Below are positions 35,285-47,700 of a stretch of DNA of 64,000 bases, in pieces. The notes under the pieces are model-generated. The model was not told where the DNA came from and ran no database searches. It worked only from the letters and a program-made list of their open reading frames with translations. The position numbers and the translations under genes were made by a program. Each line of letters begins with the position of its first letter. Position 1 is the first letter of the stretch. The DNA is from Pachyseris speciosa (Eukaryota; Cnidaria; Anthozoa; Scleractinia; Pachyseridae). The stretch lies in the NCBI GenBank assembly GCA_016490735.1, contig JAEMWC010000073.1, forward strand, positions 482,501 to 546,500, written 5' to 3'.

Positions 35285-37099
35285 CTAAGTATTGAGACTA
35301 CGCAGAATGATTCCAGAAAGAAGCTCAGGCACCATGAACTTTACAAAAAACAAGTGTAGTTTATCCAGTATTTGAAGCCAAAACTGCTCATTGAATTCCA
35401 CCGGGACAATCAGGATACCCTTGTTTGTGTAAATCACAAGATCGGTGTGATGAATTCCTGTAATAGCCATTTGTCCCTGTATCTGGTAGTACCAAGTGGT
35501 CTCTTCCTTCAGCTGGAAGCTTTTCGTGGTTTTTATCAACTTTTCAGATGCAGCAATTCCTGGCAGAAGGTTTCTCTTTGAGAATAAACTTTTGCATTCT
35601 ACTAGTGTTTTCCCATGACATTTACAAAAGCGAATACGATCTGGGGAAGCACCAAGAAAGGGCCACTTTTGATTTATTACAAGTCCCGATTCAACAACTG
35701 TGAGTTCCTGATGTTTAGAGCGCAGTTTTTTAAAATAGAGTTCTGATGCAGAAATCTCTTTCTCATGACCCCACTCTAACTGTTCTGGAATATGTTCCAG
35801 AGGGCAATAGTTCATGAGAAGTTTAACAGTATTTGTTTTATCAGTTGTTTCTCTCATGTGACAAACTTTATAAAAGTTGGAGGCTGTTATTCGTCCAGAT
35901 CTTTGATCAAACCAGAACTGACTATTTGCCTGTTGAACAGTTTTTGCACAAATGATATCGCATTGCTTCTCATCAATAGACAAAAAGTCCATAAATGTCT
36001 GCACTGTCTCATCAGAGCAAAGTTCCTCACTGCCAATATTGTTTTCACTTTTGAAGATATCTGCATACTCTTTTAGGGTGTACAAGGTTACATTTTCTAC
36101 AGACTCGCACCTTTCAACATTGCTATCATCAGCTATATGTTTAGCTACTAGAGACTCTGGGATTTCGGGTTCTTTGGGCCTGGGTAGAAATTGTAGTGCC
36201 ACAGCTTGGGGAAACACTTCCTGAAGTCCTCTTCTGAGCATGCTCTTCATTATGCTAGCATCAAAAGAGGAGTGCCCGGGTTCAAAATTAACTGGCTTTA
36301 CAGGGTCCTTTTCAGTTTTTCCAAACTCTGCTTTTACAATTTTCAAATCTTGGAAAGGAATAGCATACTCGTTGTTTCCACAACGTCTTTTCCATTCACA
36401 TTTCCCCGAAGTACACGTAGACATTAAATTGTTGCTAACTGTGCATTGTAAATCGAACAACACGGCTGCCACATGTCTACAACAGCCATCACTTCCACCC
36501 TTGCAGGGACAAAAGGCTGAGTGGACCTCTCCACTTGAATTTAAAATTACAAATCCATTATACGTGGTTTGACCGTCTTCAGTTTTAGCCCTTTCTGTGG
36601 GTTTAACTTTAAACTGGAAAAAGCAAAAGCTTTTGCCCTCCACTGGACAATACTTAAGGTCAACAACGTGGCCATCACGAAACAACCTAAAGCCAAGAAG
36701 ACTTTTGAACGAACGAAGATTTTCAGGCGAATAATCATCTTTACCCACCAAATAATTGTAAAGGTCTCCGAACGTGAACTCTGGAATTTTGGAGAAGTTG
36801 TGCGTCCAACTGCTCAAAGTCTTAGGATCTGGCAACTTCCCTTCACTTGTTTGAAATTTGTCCTCCAGTAGCTTTGTGCGGTCTTCGGCAGAATCATCCA
36901 GTTTCCTCTGCTTCATTGCCGCTGCTTTCTGGCATAAATCAAGCAATTCAGCTTTCCGTTTTCCTTTCCCACCATCGCTTAATTGTATACCTCTCTCTCG
37001 CAAATAATTTTTCAATTCATCAACCTTTAATCTCGAGAAATCTTCACTACATGTATTTTTTTCACTTGAAGCCTCCATGTTTGATACGATGCAATGCAC
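35285..37099 (-). CDS. SAP/SWIM-like/YqaJ (lambda exonuclease-type) nuclease
   Basis: An intact 604-codon frame. Residues about 24-58 form a SAP DNA-binding motif (LKVDELKNYLRERGIQL). Residues 197-217 form a SWIM-like zinc site (CPC-x7-C-x-H). Residues about 395-590 form a YqaJ/lambda-exonuclease nuclease domain: SGRITASNFYKV, WGHEKEISA, GASPDRI (D487) and LVECKS (E501, K503), the PD-(D/E)xK active site. The second methionine (37078, MEASSEK) is a likelier start than the first. The partner domain order is that of the second ORF of ISL2EU-like transposons in animals, and the convergent transposase at 33282-34565 supports this. The likely role is processing DNA ends at excision or insertion, or strand resection (inference). 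The AATAAA at 35241 would end its mRNA. No inactivating change is seen. Confidence 0.88.
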   Translation of the reverse strand: MHCIVSNMEASSEKNTCSEDFSRLKVDELKNYLRERGIQLSDGGKGKRKAELLDLCQKAAAMKQRKLDDSAEDRTKLLEDKFQTSEGKLPDPKTLSSWTHNFSKIPEFTFGDLYNYLVGKDDYSPENLRSFKSLLGFRLFRDGHVVDLKYCPVEGKSFCFFQFKVKPTERAKTEDGQTTYNGFVILNSSGEVHSAFCPCKGGSDGCCRHVAAVLFDLQCTVSNNLMSTCTSGKCEWKRRCGNNEYAIPFQDLKIVKAEFGKTEKDPVKPVNFEPGHSSFDASIMKSMLRRGLQEVFPQAVALQFLPRPKEPEIPESLVAKHIADDSNVERCESVENVTLYTLKEYADIFKSENNIGSEELCSDETVQTFMDFLSIDEKQCDIICAKTVQQANSQFWFDQRSGRITASNFYKVCHMRETTDKTNTVKLLMNYCPLEHIPEQLEWGHEKEISASELYFKKLRSKHQELTVVESGLVINQKWPFLGASPDRIRFCKCHGKTLVECKSLFSKRNLLPGIAASEKLIKTTKSFQLKEETTWYYQIQGQMAITGIHHTDLVIYTNKGILIVPVEFNEQFWLQILDKLHLFFVKFMVPELLSGIILRSLNT

Positions 37100-37470
37100 T
37101 TAGCCTCGATCTCGTGAGTCAATTTCGGCACCAGGTCTCTAAAATGAGAGAACTCGGAAATGGGCTATTCACGTGATGAACACGTTCGGAAGAGATTGTG
37201 ATCACAACGTTAAACAAGTACAACTCGATAAACTGGTTTTCGGAACACGTTTGTACAAGTTAAAGGTTGTTTACCTCAACACCTTCTTTTTTCATTGGCT
37301 ATTAGTATTTACGTTCTATTGGCTGGAAGATCTCTTTAAAAAATCTCTGCTTGTTGATTGGTGCGTTTCGATCCGTCATTTCCGTATAAAAGGTGTCTGT
37401 AGCCAGAATACCACCCTTGATCTCAGTTTGTACGCTGCGTGCTTTTTTCTACGACTCCGGGCTAAACAAG
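37100..37470. promoter_or_regulatory. Bidirectional promoter region with TATA box
   Basis: Divergent spacer between the YqaJ-type gene (-) and the OB-fold gene (+). TATAAAA at 37385-37391 on the plus strand is followed by an initiator-like TCAGTTTG at 37423-37430 and the ATG at 37471. Confidence 0.55.
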
Positions 37471-38557
37471 ATGAATCAAACGCGAGTGAAGGGCTACATA
37501 CACGATGTATCAGCTACGAAGAAGAGTAGAGTGAAATCGTTCCCCTACTTTGTATTCGCTCTACAAGTAGACGCATCGTTGAAACGACGCGGTGTGTGCT
37601 ACGACATCTCCAAGCAAAAGACACTGAAACGTTTCAAAGAGTCGAGGGAACCTGTTGTCCTGCACAATGTGACGCAGAAACGAAGTATGAGGAATCCATC
37701 CGAAAACAATCTTATACTCAACAAAAGATCCGGCTGGATCGTGCAAACAACAACGATATTTCATTTGAATATGCTGAGCCTCCTCCAGTTGTTCCACAGA
37801 AGTTTACCAATATCGAAGATATCGTGTTGTTAGAACAAGGAGAGCTGACCTCTGTAAAAGGAATTTTGACTTTCACACCAGACAGTGTTCAGCACATTCC
37901 CATGAACGACCGTCTGCTGATTCGTATGTTGGATAGGTGCACTGTTTGCTGACAACACTGGCATAACTCGGCTGACGTTGTGGGGAGGCGCCATAGATGA
38001 AGTCGTCAACCACAAATGCTATAGCATCACAAATCTTCGTTTAAAGATATTCGACTCCATGAAATATCTGACGTCCACTCCTGAAACCACCTTTACCATT
38101 ACCCAAGGGACCTTTCAGTCTCCTTCTCAAGAAGATTTTTGTAGTCTCTTCGATGCTGCAACCAGGAGAGTGCGTAAAATACTGTTGGCAGATAGTTACA
38201 AGACTTGGTTGTCCTGTGTCCAATGCGCAAAACAGGTCAGTCACGTTACATCAAGCACGGAGACTCATCAAGTGCAACAATTGTAGCACTGTCCAGCCTG
38301 TCTCCTCATGCAAGATAAAAGGTTGTGTCCGTATACAGATCCAAGAATATGATGATGGTGAGCCTACTTGGTTGAAGATGTTTACATCGCCCCTTGAGAA
38401 AATGCTGCAGCAAGTTTCCACAGATGTCACATTACAATCTTCAGAGGAAGAAGTGTACGTGGAGCTCTTTTTGCTTCAGAACTTTGACGTTGATTTTAAC
38501 CAACACTCGTTAATTGTCATGGACGTTTTGAATCATAAGTTCTCTTGGCACTTTTAG
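37471..38557 (+). pseudogene. OB-fold ssDNA-binding (RPA-like) protein, frameshifted
   Basis: From ATG 37471 the product begins RVKGYIHDVSATKKSRVKSF and continues PYFVFALQVDASL. After a shift near 37730 it reads ANNNDISFEYAEPPPVVP, LTSVKGILTF and MNDRLLIR. After another near 37940 it reads NTGITRLTLWGGAIDEV, KCYSITNLRLK and STPETTFTI. After a third near 38260 it ends with a zinc ribbon whose halves are SCVQC and IKCNNC, then EPTWLKMFTSPLEKML. The repeated beta-barrel pattern and the C4 ribbon resemble replication protein A-type OB folds, and I recall it as a multi-copy, transposon-associated family in cnidarians. Three frameshifts make it a pseudogene unless assembly errors are involved. It starts 370 bp from the YqaJ-type gene, head to head. 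Confidence 0.65.
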
Positions 38558-41440
38558 ACTTATTCGTCTCAAAGTTGTTTTCTTGGACAACTTCCGAAGA
38601 TCTTTTCGTTAATTTTTGTGATTATAGTGTTCACGTTGTTTTATTTACGAGGAGTTATTGTTTCCTAAAATGTACTGTGCTACTAGGGAATGCCTTAAAA
38701 GAACTGTCAGTGCTTTTCAATTCAGTGTTTTATTTGAAAGGTAAGATCATTTATAGCTAAACTAGTGGACAATCATAACTTATTAGTGGAAATTCAAACC
38801 GTTGAATACAATTTGTGTTCTTGCTCAGGAAACAAAATGGGATTGAGAAGTACAAAGAAAGATGAGATTTACGTCTCTGATAATTCGAAATTACAGTTCA
38901 CTTTAATATTAAATCACCGTTGCTTTATTGTTGCAGTCATTTATACTTTATGGGTAATTAGATTTTTTTTTCTTAGATCTTCGACGTTTGTTTTGTTACG
39001 ATACTCAATGTTTTCACGCTGTTTAGAATCCAAATGTACTAAACGTTATTAGAACGGAAACTAAGTTTACTTATTTTACTTTTTCGTTTGTCAAGACTAC
39101 ATAGTAGAGTTGTTTTCAAAGGGCCAAGTTTCGTAAAAGGATAGTAACAATCTTCAACTAGTTACTGTTGGTTGTAAACTTATGAGACACAAATTGTTTG
39201 CTGGTTGAAAGTAATTTACATCAACCCGACTTACGTACTACCTTTCTTTCAATTTATTGCGTTCAATAAATTTTACTATTTCTTGTGCAAAACTGAAGTT
39301 GTTATCATTGCTTTAAAAAATATATTTATACCTGTAGAGTCCCTTACTTTCTATTAACTTCATCGTATTTTTGAGCCCGGCAACTTTTTCAACTTCACTA
39401 CCGGCGAACAGCATGCACACTATATTTGCAATTCTCAAAACCAGTATTAAATCGGAAGAACTCTCCCTTATAGACCAACTCCACAGTCCGTACTCTCCAC
39501 GTTATATTCATCACATATTTTATATCCGATCCACTCTATTTTCCACACTCCGCAGCACAGTTTAGCTCTAAAACGCTTTGAAAAAACCAACAGAACTTTT
39601 CTCCGCTTTTATTACTCGGACTTCCGCCGGAAGAACTCCGACGTTTAAAATGTGGACTGTTCTTCGTCGTTTTCTTCTTTGTCATGTTTCATGCAGAAAG
39701 CTCACTTCCGGTGTTTCTGCGCAAGTGCTAACTAAAAATAGAACTAAAAGTAGAATGCCGTCACTGAAAACATATCACGCACACTAAAACGTCTATTCAC
39801 TTTGCGTTTTGGGGGTTTGAACAACTTATTAGTTAAAAGAAGTGTGTATACGAATGTTTGCAAGTTTAACAGCGAGACAAAAGGTTTTAAAATATGCAAA
39901 GTAACCTGCAGATTTTTCCGGGTCGCCTCATACTAAACTCTGTAATTTTGAGTTGCTGGATGAGTTTTCTGATGTCGTTTTCATTCCGTGTCAATAAAAC
40001 TTAGCTTTGAGAGCTTCCCATTTAGTGAGGAATCTCTGACAGAGAAGTCGCACGAGGTGTGAACGGGAGGTAAATGTAATGTTTTCGTCTTGCTTCAAGT
40101 CGGAAAGTGCACCGGAAGTAAGACCGTTGAGACTGAGATAAACCGCTTCAAAGTACGTGATGACGGCGTGTTGAAATTTGATCGTGATGTTCCCTCGGGA
40201 AATCGATATGTTAATCTAATTTATTTCAGAAAACAATTTCTTGATATTAGTGGATTGCTCTGTACATCATTAAAATATGAATGTTATATTTCAAATAAAT
40301 TTTTGAAAGAAATTCCGATTGTCTCTTAAAAGCGAAGGTCGAGTGAAGGCTATTATGGGCTCTTGTTTTTGTAAAATTCCCCCTAGCAAATGGAAAGGTA
40401 GTCCCGCTTGCAGTACTCGCTAATCCATTACCTCATAGGGCCGTCATCAGTTTTCAAAACACCCCACGTTTCTAGATCTTTCTACCCGATAGCTACAACA
40501 AAAACGCCCTACTTCTTTCTTTCACGTTTCAAACAAACGTTCCTAAAACGTTTCTGGTTTTTTACATCTTAAACACTAGATAGGGAACACCGTCTATATT
40601 TAAAGGCCCGAGTTAAGGCTAGCGTCTCGTTTTGTTTCTTAGGCTTTGTTTCGCGATTTTGATAGTGCACGTGTCCAACAGGCAGCACTGCACAGAAGGG
40701 TTTTAAGTTATGTTGACGTGTCGCGCACGTGACTTGAGTGACCCGTCTGTGCAGATGAGTAACCTTCCCGGAAAAACTCCACGAAATGTGGAAAGATGTT
40801 TGGAAAGGAAACCTTCGGTTCTTTGTCTTTGTTTTCTGGAGAAACTGTGATGCTGCGTCGATGGGAGAGTGAAACACGAGAATTTTGTTTATCAACTGTA
40901 TGAACTAATGGAGTCTTTAGATCTGTGCAATCTGTAGGACAATTCTAGTAATTCTTTCTCGGATTTAGCGAAATAAACGCACCCTTAATTTCCTTCAACA
41001 GAGTTGAATTCAGGATTTGCAACGTCCAGAAAACGCTACCTTCGATCGCTCTAACTTTGTAAACAAAGTAAAATTGACTAGACATGTGTGGAAAAACTTG
41101 AGCAGACTGCAGATAAATGACAGACAGGACATTTTCGGAGGCAGCTAAATTTTATTTTTAATTAGGATAGGGGGGTTTATTTTAAAAAGTATGTATGAGA
41201 ATGCTCATTTTTTTAGTATTATATATTTATGTTAGTTTGATTATGGTAATTGTTTATGTTATGTTTATTTTATGTAGTATTTAATGAACCCAACGCATCC
41301 ATGTGTGGCCAGGTCATGGTGTGCTGAAAGAAAGAAAAAAAAGATAAGTAGTGTCCACTGTTCTGTTGACTGGTGATAAAGGCGAACAACGGGTTCCACA
41401 TAGTGTGTTTGTGTAACGATTTGTGTAGATGTTTGTAGTT
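38558..41440. other. No recognised gene
   Basis: Short ORFs (39371-39565, 39578-39787, 40090-40329, 40569-40895) lack recognisable motifs. No repeat family is recognised. Confidence 0.4.
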
Positions 41441-41442
41441 TT

Positions 41443-41443
<1 letters not shown>

Positions 41444-41477
<34 letters not shown>

Positions 41478-41735
41478 CTTTATTTACCCTCGGTGGTACT
41501 TATAGCACAAAGGGTAGTGGGGCCGAACAAATACAGAAACATATAATTGAAATAAATAAATAAACATGATAAGAATCCAAACTGGCCGGAGGCAAACCAG
41601 TTGGCTATTTACAAGGATGACCGAGGAGTTGAACCAGGGACTACCCAGAACACCACCATCTAATGGGTAGAGCGGGATTTGAACCCGGGGTGACTGCATT
41701 GAAATCCAGTGGCCTACTCGGCCATCGTGCCTCCC
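41444..41735 (-). mobile_element. tRNA-derived SINE with (ATT)n tail
   Basis: On the minus strand the element begins near 41735 with a tRNA-like head: GGAGGCACGATGGCCGAGTA contains an A box, and GGTTCAAATCC at 41675-41685 is a perfect RNA polymerase III B box. The body follows, ending GGGTAAATAAAG and then a tail of ATT repeats (AAT on the plus strand, 41444-41478). Head, body and simple tail are the three parts of a SINE. It has a pol III promoter but no coding capacity. Confidence 0.88.
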
Positions 41736-43800
41736 TCCTATCGAATATGCGGACGTTTCTGGTTTGGAGAAACGTGAGATTTTGGTTTGGAGGGGTTAAT
41801 GCACCAAGTTGTTTTTGACTATTGTGCAAAACTAAAGTGAATGTTCTGCCATTTGTGTTGCTTGGTTTGAAGTCTGAGTAGTGGGGCATTTCGGAAAAAA
41901 ATGGGTAGAGACTGAAGACGTTCAGAGAAGTCCGCATCTCTGTTTTGTTAGGGGGATCGCTCATGGCGAAATGGAAATGATTGAAAATCGCCAAAAATAT
42001 GGGTTGTGAACCGAAATAACTGACGGTCTCTTGATGTTTATTTAGGATTAACTGAGAGAAATAGTTTGTGATACGTTGTTATAATAGAAACTTGCGGGTG
42101 TATATACTTTAGGTGGATGAAGGGTTTCGGGGTGGGAGGTGAAAGGGTGGGTCATAATAATCTCGTATTCAGATGCTATGATGTGGCGGTGGGAGGTCTG
42201 GGTATGAGAGTAACATCTGAGGCCAAAAATTTTCGTTTTTCATAAAATGCGACTCAACACAAATGGAACGCTGTTTTTCGTTTTGTCATGTTGTTTTTGA
42301 CAGAATTTTGGTATTCAAATGGGAAGTGGTCAATTCGCCATGCTCTGAACGAGTGAGGGCCTGGGAATGAGTTTTAAAATTTATCGATTGGAAAAAATTG
42401 TTCACACGGCATGGAAGAGCATCTCAAAAATGGCGACCTCACTAACTTTGATGTTGTTCAGTTGAATTGGAGCTGAAACAAAAGCTTTTGAAAATTGTGA
42501 AAATTAGGGACTTTGTATGGGGATGAGGGACAGAATTTCCGACATGGATATTTGTCTGGGTTTTTTTAAGGTTCTAAATGGATGTGAACTGGCGACTTTT
42601 CTACCAAACATGCTCAAATTTGCTGAAAGTACTTTTCAATGAAGTTTGGATTCGTTCCCAGGCTCTTACACGTTTAGAACATGAAGACGGGTTAAAAACC
42701 TCGCACATGGACGAAGGAAAAGTGTCAGGTCGTGCTTTCAGTTTCGCTGTTACGTTATCGGCGTCAATCTTGGAGTTTGAAATGCCATGGAATCGTGGGT
42801 CAGTGATGCAATGTGTTCAATGCTTTCTGTATAGGGAAAGGTGTTTCTTTTTGTGGAACCGGTACGCCAAGCTGTCAATATGTGATCTAATCAGGTCATG
42901 TTTGTGGCCTCGAAATATCTTCAAAATAACGGGGTCTGCTACTGTTGACTCGTTGTTTAAGCTTCAATCAAGGAGGTGTACGACGTTGATGGTTTACTAT
43001 AAAGTACTGTTACTACTATTGATGAGGTATGTTAATTGAGGTTTTTAATTTGTTAAAATATCTTTATTGGTGCATTTTGTAGTTTGAAAACCTTGTCTGA
43101 GTTGCTGACAAAAGGTGTAGAATGTGCTCAATGTAGGAAAAGTGTGTTAAGTTATATTAATAAGCAAATAATATGACAACAAGAATATTCTTTTTATCAG
43201 AGTGTTGAAGTTGATATATGAAAGACAGTGAAACCATTGAGTGGACCTCCTGCATCCTTCCTGTAGATGTGCCCCTGGAGTAGTTAATGATATTTGAAAG
43301 AAATGTTCGTATAGCTGTTATGTTTTATTTAGTTTGAAACTCAGGGTAGGTGGCTAATTTTATAGTAGTAGGTGGTTATAAAACCTGGTTGGCAGTTTAT
43401 AGTAATGGCAGCATTAAACAAACCTTTTCCATCAGTTACATTAAAACTAGGAGGCTTGAATGTGAGAGTAATGAAGTCAATGGGATATTGTTTGAGATTT
43501 ACTACATTGTTGTAGTTTGAATTGGAAGAAATGTAGTAAGTGTGATGTAGTTGTGAAATACTATTTTGTTGGTGTTGCACTTTGTAACTTGAGTAGCTGA
43601 CATTAGTTTCCAAGTGTTTATAATTGTAGATGTTATAATGGGTCTATTGTTTAATTGACATCACTATTTTGCATCCATGTTAACAAAGAGTTAATGAGAT
43701 GCAAATCTGTTAGTGATATTAAGTGGGGAATAAACGCATCTCTCTTACTAGGTTGGTGTCCTTCAATTTGACTACTAATGCTCATTATTCTTATGTAGTC
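41736..43800. other. G+T-rich DNA with no recognised gene
   Basis: A 153-codon plus-strand frame at 42578-43039 is Cys-containing but resembles nothing known. It lies where strand asymmetry begins, which lowers the chance of stops, so it is not called. Confidence 0.35.
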
Positions 43801-43995
43801 TCATTGATTAGTAGTCCATTAAGAAGATTACACCAAGGCGACCAGTTGTGCTGAGAGCAAGGTTAGGACAGACTCTAGGGGTGGTCATTCTCAGAGTTTT
43901 GTTATGTTGCTAGTGAAAGTTTGACATCCTATAGATTGAGATGAAGTGAAAGTATTGTAAGACGACAGCTACGGTTTATTTTCGTTATCTAAGTA
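43800..43995 (+). repeat. Interspersed repeat, copy 2
   Basis: It matches the reverse complement of 2865-3005 over at least 43860-43990 (CTAGGGGTGGTCA, AGAGTTTTGTTA, GTGAAAGTA, CTACGGTTTAT). It lies inside the G+T-rich domain. Confidence 0.7.
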
Positions 43996-44758
43996 GACTA
44001 AAAAGTGTAATTGTTGGTTAAAAAAGGGATCATTCGTTTTGAATGGGTCCAAAGATTTATTTAAGTGAAAAAATATTTTGGGGTGACTGGTCCACTTTAA
44101 AAGGTAAAGAGTAAATATATTACCTCTATTACTGTTTTGCCAAGCGTCTCTTGAGAATGTACTTTCTACAGTTCTTGTGATCTACAACAGTGTATTATAG
44201 TAGTAGAAGTTAATAGAATACAAAGTGTACTAATAGATCTTTGAGATGATAGAGTTGGTAGAACAAGAAAATGGTGTTGTAAGGTTATAGCTGTTGAAGT
44301 TGTTTTGAAATTTGCTGACACAGTGAAATGTTCTGTTTGTAAATTACCTTTTGGAATGGTTGATTGAAAAAAGTTTGAAAACTATTATAATTTCGTATAT
44401 GTTTGGACTCTTTATGGGCACAGTTTGCTCTGATGGTTTTGAATTTTTGAGCTGCCAAAAAATTTTGTTGGAGCCCAGCTTTGCAGAATGCTGGCTTTTA
44501 GAAAGGTTGTTTACTACCAGTCTTTGGAAGTTCACATATGTTGCAGGGAAAATTAGTTTGTAATTTCAAGAATGATTTTTTCCGAGAGGGGTTCAATAAG
44601 TTGTATTTCTGATTTTGTTGGGGTGAACGCACGAAAGATGTGGAAAATTGCACTATACACATTTACATTTATGTTTTGATTTTCAGAATGTGTCATGTTT
44701 GTTGTGTCTTCCTGATGTTGCATCATTAGTCACCAACTCCAAGCTCCTGGTCCAATCT

Positions 44759-47700
44759 CTAGGATGTGGCTAAAACACAAACTTTAAATAGCATTTGAAG
44801 GCAAAAATGGAGCAAGAAAGGAAAAACAAAAGAAGAAATGTGGATAGTCATTTAGAGTTTATAAAGATCTTAAGGGCACAAAATAATGAGGTGTATGGAT
44901 AGTACTTTAATGAGTAATTAATACTTAAGGATTTTTAGCAGATTTTGTGAATGTCAAGGTCGTTTTTGTGACTTGGACTTGGAAAATGGCTATGCCATGG
45001 CTATGTCAAGTTAAGAAAAATAGCAAGTTTGGTCAAGGTACTACAAAAGAGTAATGAAAGATACACAAGAGTGGAAGAACTTGCTTTTTAGAAATAAAAT
45101 GTAATAAATATTGATAAAATGTAATGGAACTGTCATGGTTCTCTTTCAGTGGAGATTTGAGCAGTTTTTCGTTATTAAGCAATGAAAAGGTTTTACTGCT
45201 GAATGGTTTATAGAAAATTTTGAGATTTGTATTTGATTAGCCACTTGAATTTTACCTCTGATTTTTTGTATTCCTTGCTTTCCTTTGTTTTGTTTGTGTA
45301 TTAGTAGATATCATTTTCCTAGGGATTTTCTGATCAAAGTTAATTTTTACATTCTCTTTGTTATGTTTGATTGATGATGCTTATTTGGGTATCCTTTTAT
45401 AGGTGTGTTTTGTGTTGATAAGTTAGAAGTGCTATAAGGGATGTCATTACACATGGGGAGTTGAGGTGTTAATGTGTTTTTAAAGAAAATAATAATTTGA
45501 AAATGCAAATTTATACTTACATCGGCTTTCTTTGTATTCGTAGTCTTCAGTGATTCTTCTCAATGCTGTAACAATAAGGATAGGGGAGATAATTAGTAGA
45601 CGAAGTTTTCAGATGAATGACAATGTCATACACAGAATCCTCAGGCTCTTTGGTCAGTGGTTAGTTGCCAGGAGAGACTCTGGGATAATGGAACAAAATC
45701 AAATTTTTTGATTGGCTGACCTGTAATGGCTTCCATTGTTTTACCTCAGATTTTCTGGGAAAATGGTGGTCCATTATTCTAGACTGTCTCCGGACGTCCA
45801 CCTGCTGAGCAATCAGCTGGAGGACTCTAGGTACAAGATTGATGAAATGATTGCATTCTCAATGTTTTGTAGTTTTCCACAGTTGGATTTGTGCAAATTT
45901 TATGTAGATATAGGTGCAGCAGCCATTATCAAGGTGAAACTGTTTTCTTTGTGATAGCCTGCATACAGGGTCTTTATTTGGACAATTTAGGAAACTTGGT
46001 GTGTGGTCAAAAGCTAAGGAACTGGGGCGAGCGAAGGAAACAAAAGTCTGTAGTGGTTTCTGTTTGATTTGAGTACATTGTCTATATTCAGTTTGTGAAG
46101 ATAAAATACTGATTGGCCAATTTGATAGCCTAGCTGTGGTACCGAACTTGTCACCATGATGGTACTTGTCAAGCAAGTGAAGCAGCCCTGAGTTTCAGTG
46201 AATTTAACATGGCGAGCATGAACACAAAACAAAAGTGATTGTTTTCTGAGTAAAGTTATCTCAGCTATGCGTTTAAGGAAGAATCAACACCTGACAATTA
46301 AGAGTCCTCTCAGTGAAAAGCATGTGATGGTTGTACTGCCTAAAGCGTTTGCAAAAAGTCTTGTGTTGCAAGTTTTGTCTTGTTATATTGTTGAATTAGG
46401 CTTCATTGAATAGCTGTGTGTTGATATTGTCACCTCTGAAATAAAAATGTACTTTAATGGATATCTGGTTGAATGCTAGAATAGACAGCTAATCAAGCAT
46501 TCCAAGCTTTTTAAAGTGATGGTACAATAATGTGACACTGCCCATTTAAGTGAGAGTTAATGAAAGATTCTCTGCTAATTATTTAATATTGTTGTGTCCT
46601 TTATGAAGAAGTTTTGGAATTTGGATACCACTGGTGTTGTATTTTTGAATGCATAGTTATTAGAAACTATATTTTACAATTATTGTTGAAACAATTGTTT
46701 GTGTGATGTAGAGGTGTTATCATCATTGACACTAAATTTCTGAATGAGGGGGTGAGTTTGGAGTATCATCTGCATGTTAAAATGTCAGACAATGAATATT
46801 CGCCAATTGGTTGAAAAATAATGAGGGCAAAAAGTGTGAAAGTGAAGGTGAAGAATATATGTTGAATATATATTTACCTAGTGGCAGTTTTGTGTTCTTT
46901 GGTCCTGGAAAAGACGATTAAATCAGATGATGAGAACTGTGGTATGAATGGATAGCAATTGCTATTTGAAATGAAATAAAATGTTTCTTATGATTATATG
47001 CTAAATTTTGCTTTCAGTGTTTTTGTATAATTGATGCTTGTCAAATAAATGGAGATGAGGAGTTGGTTGCGGAATTACTCAACACAGCTCTTTAAGGTGC
47101 AATGAGTGGAGAGGACAACAGAGAAGAAAAAAGTGAGAGTGAACTGTATATTTTTTGCATCGTTTTTTTAAGCCTGCTTTTCAGTAGCGATGCAAACAGA
47201 AGCGCAAGCATAAGAAGGCTTATTTCACTATGAAAACGGGCTTAACAGAAGCATAAGCATAAGTGGAAGCAGAATTGTAAGGATCAACATTTTTCCTTTT
47301 CCTTGTGCTTGCACTGATGCTTGTGTTCGCTTGCGTAGTGTTCATTTTCACTTGCTATAAGCTTCTTATGCTTGTGTTGCTAGTGAAAAACAGGCTTTAG
47401 AGTTCCATAGTTGGCTGTGAGACTTTGAGGAGGTGTTCTTGTCATACTTTTTGTTCCTTTTAGAAATAGTTTTTTTTATAGAAAAGTTGTCAATAACATG
47501 ATTAGTTTACCATGATTTGGTGGTTTCCTGGTAACTGTTTGAACTGCAACTTGTAGAAAGAAGAACATCCATTGTTTAAAAAAAGTAGTTAAAGTTAAGT
47601 GTTAGCACTTAAAGTTCATGATTTACCTTCTCTGAAATCTGTTGAGTTATGGCTACTTATTGGATATTAAGTATTGTATACTGCTGAAATAAGTATGTAA

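Noticed and set aside
42578..43039. 153-codon plus-strand ORF in the G+T-rich domain
   Set aside because: No recognisable motif, domain or nearby promoter, and the region's composition lowers the number of stop codons, so chance is likely.
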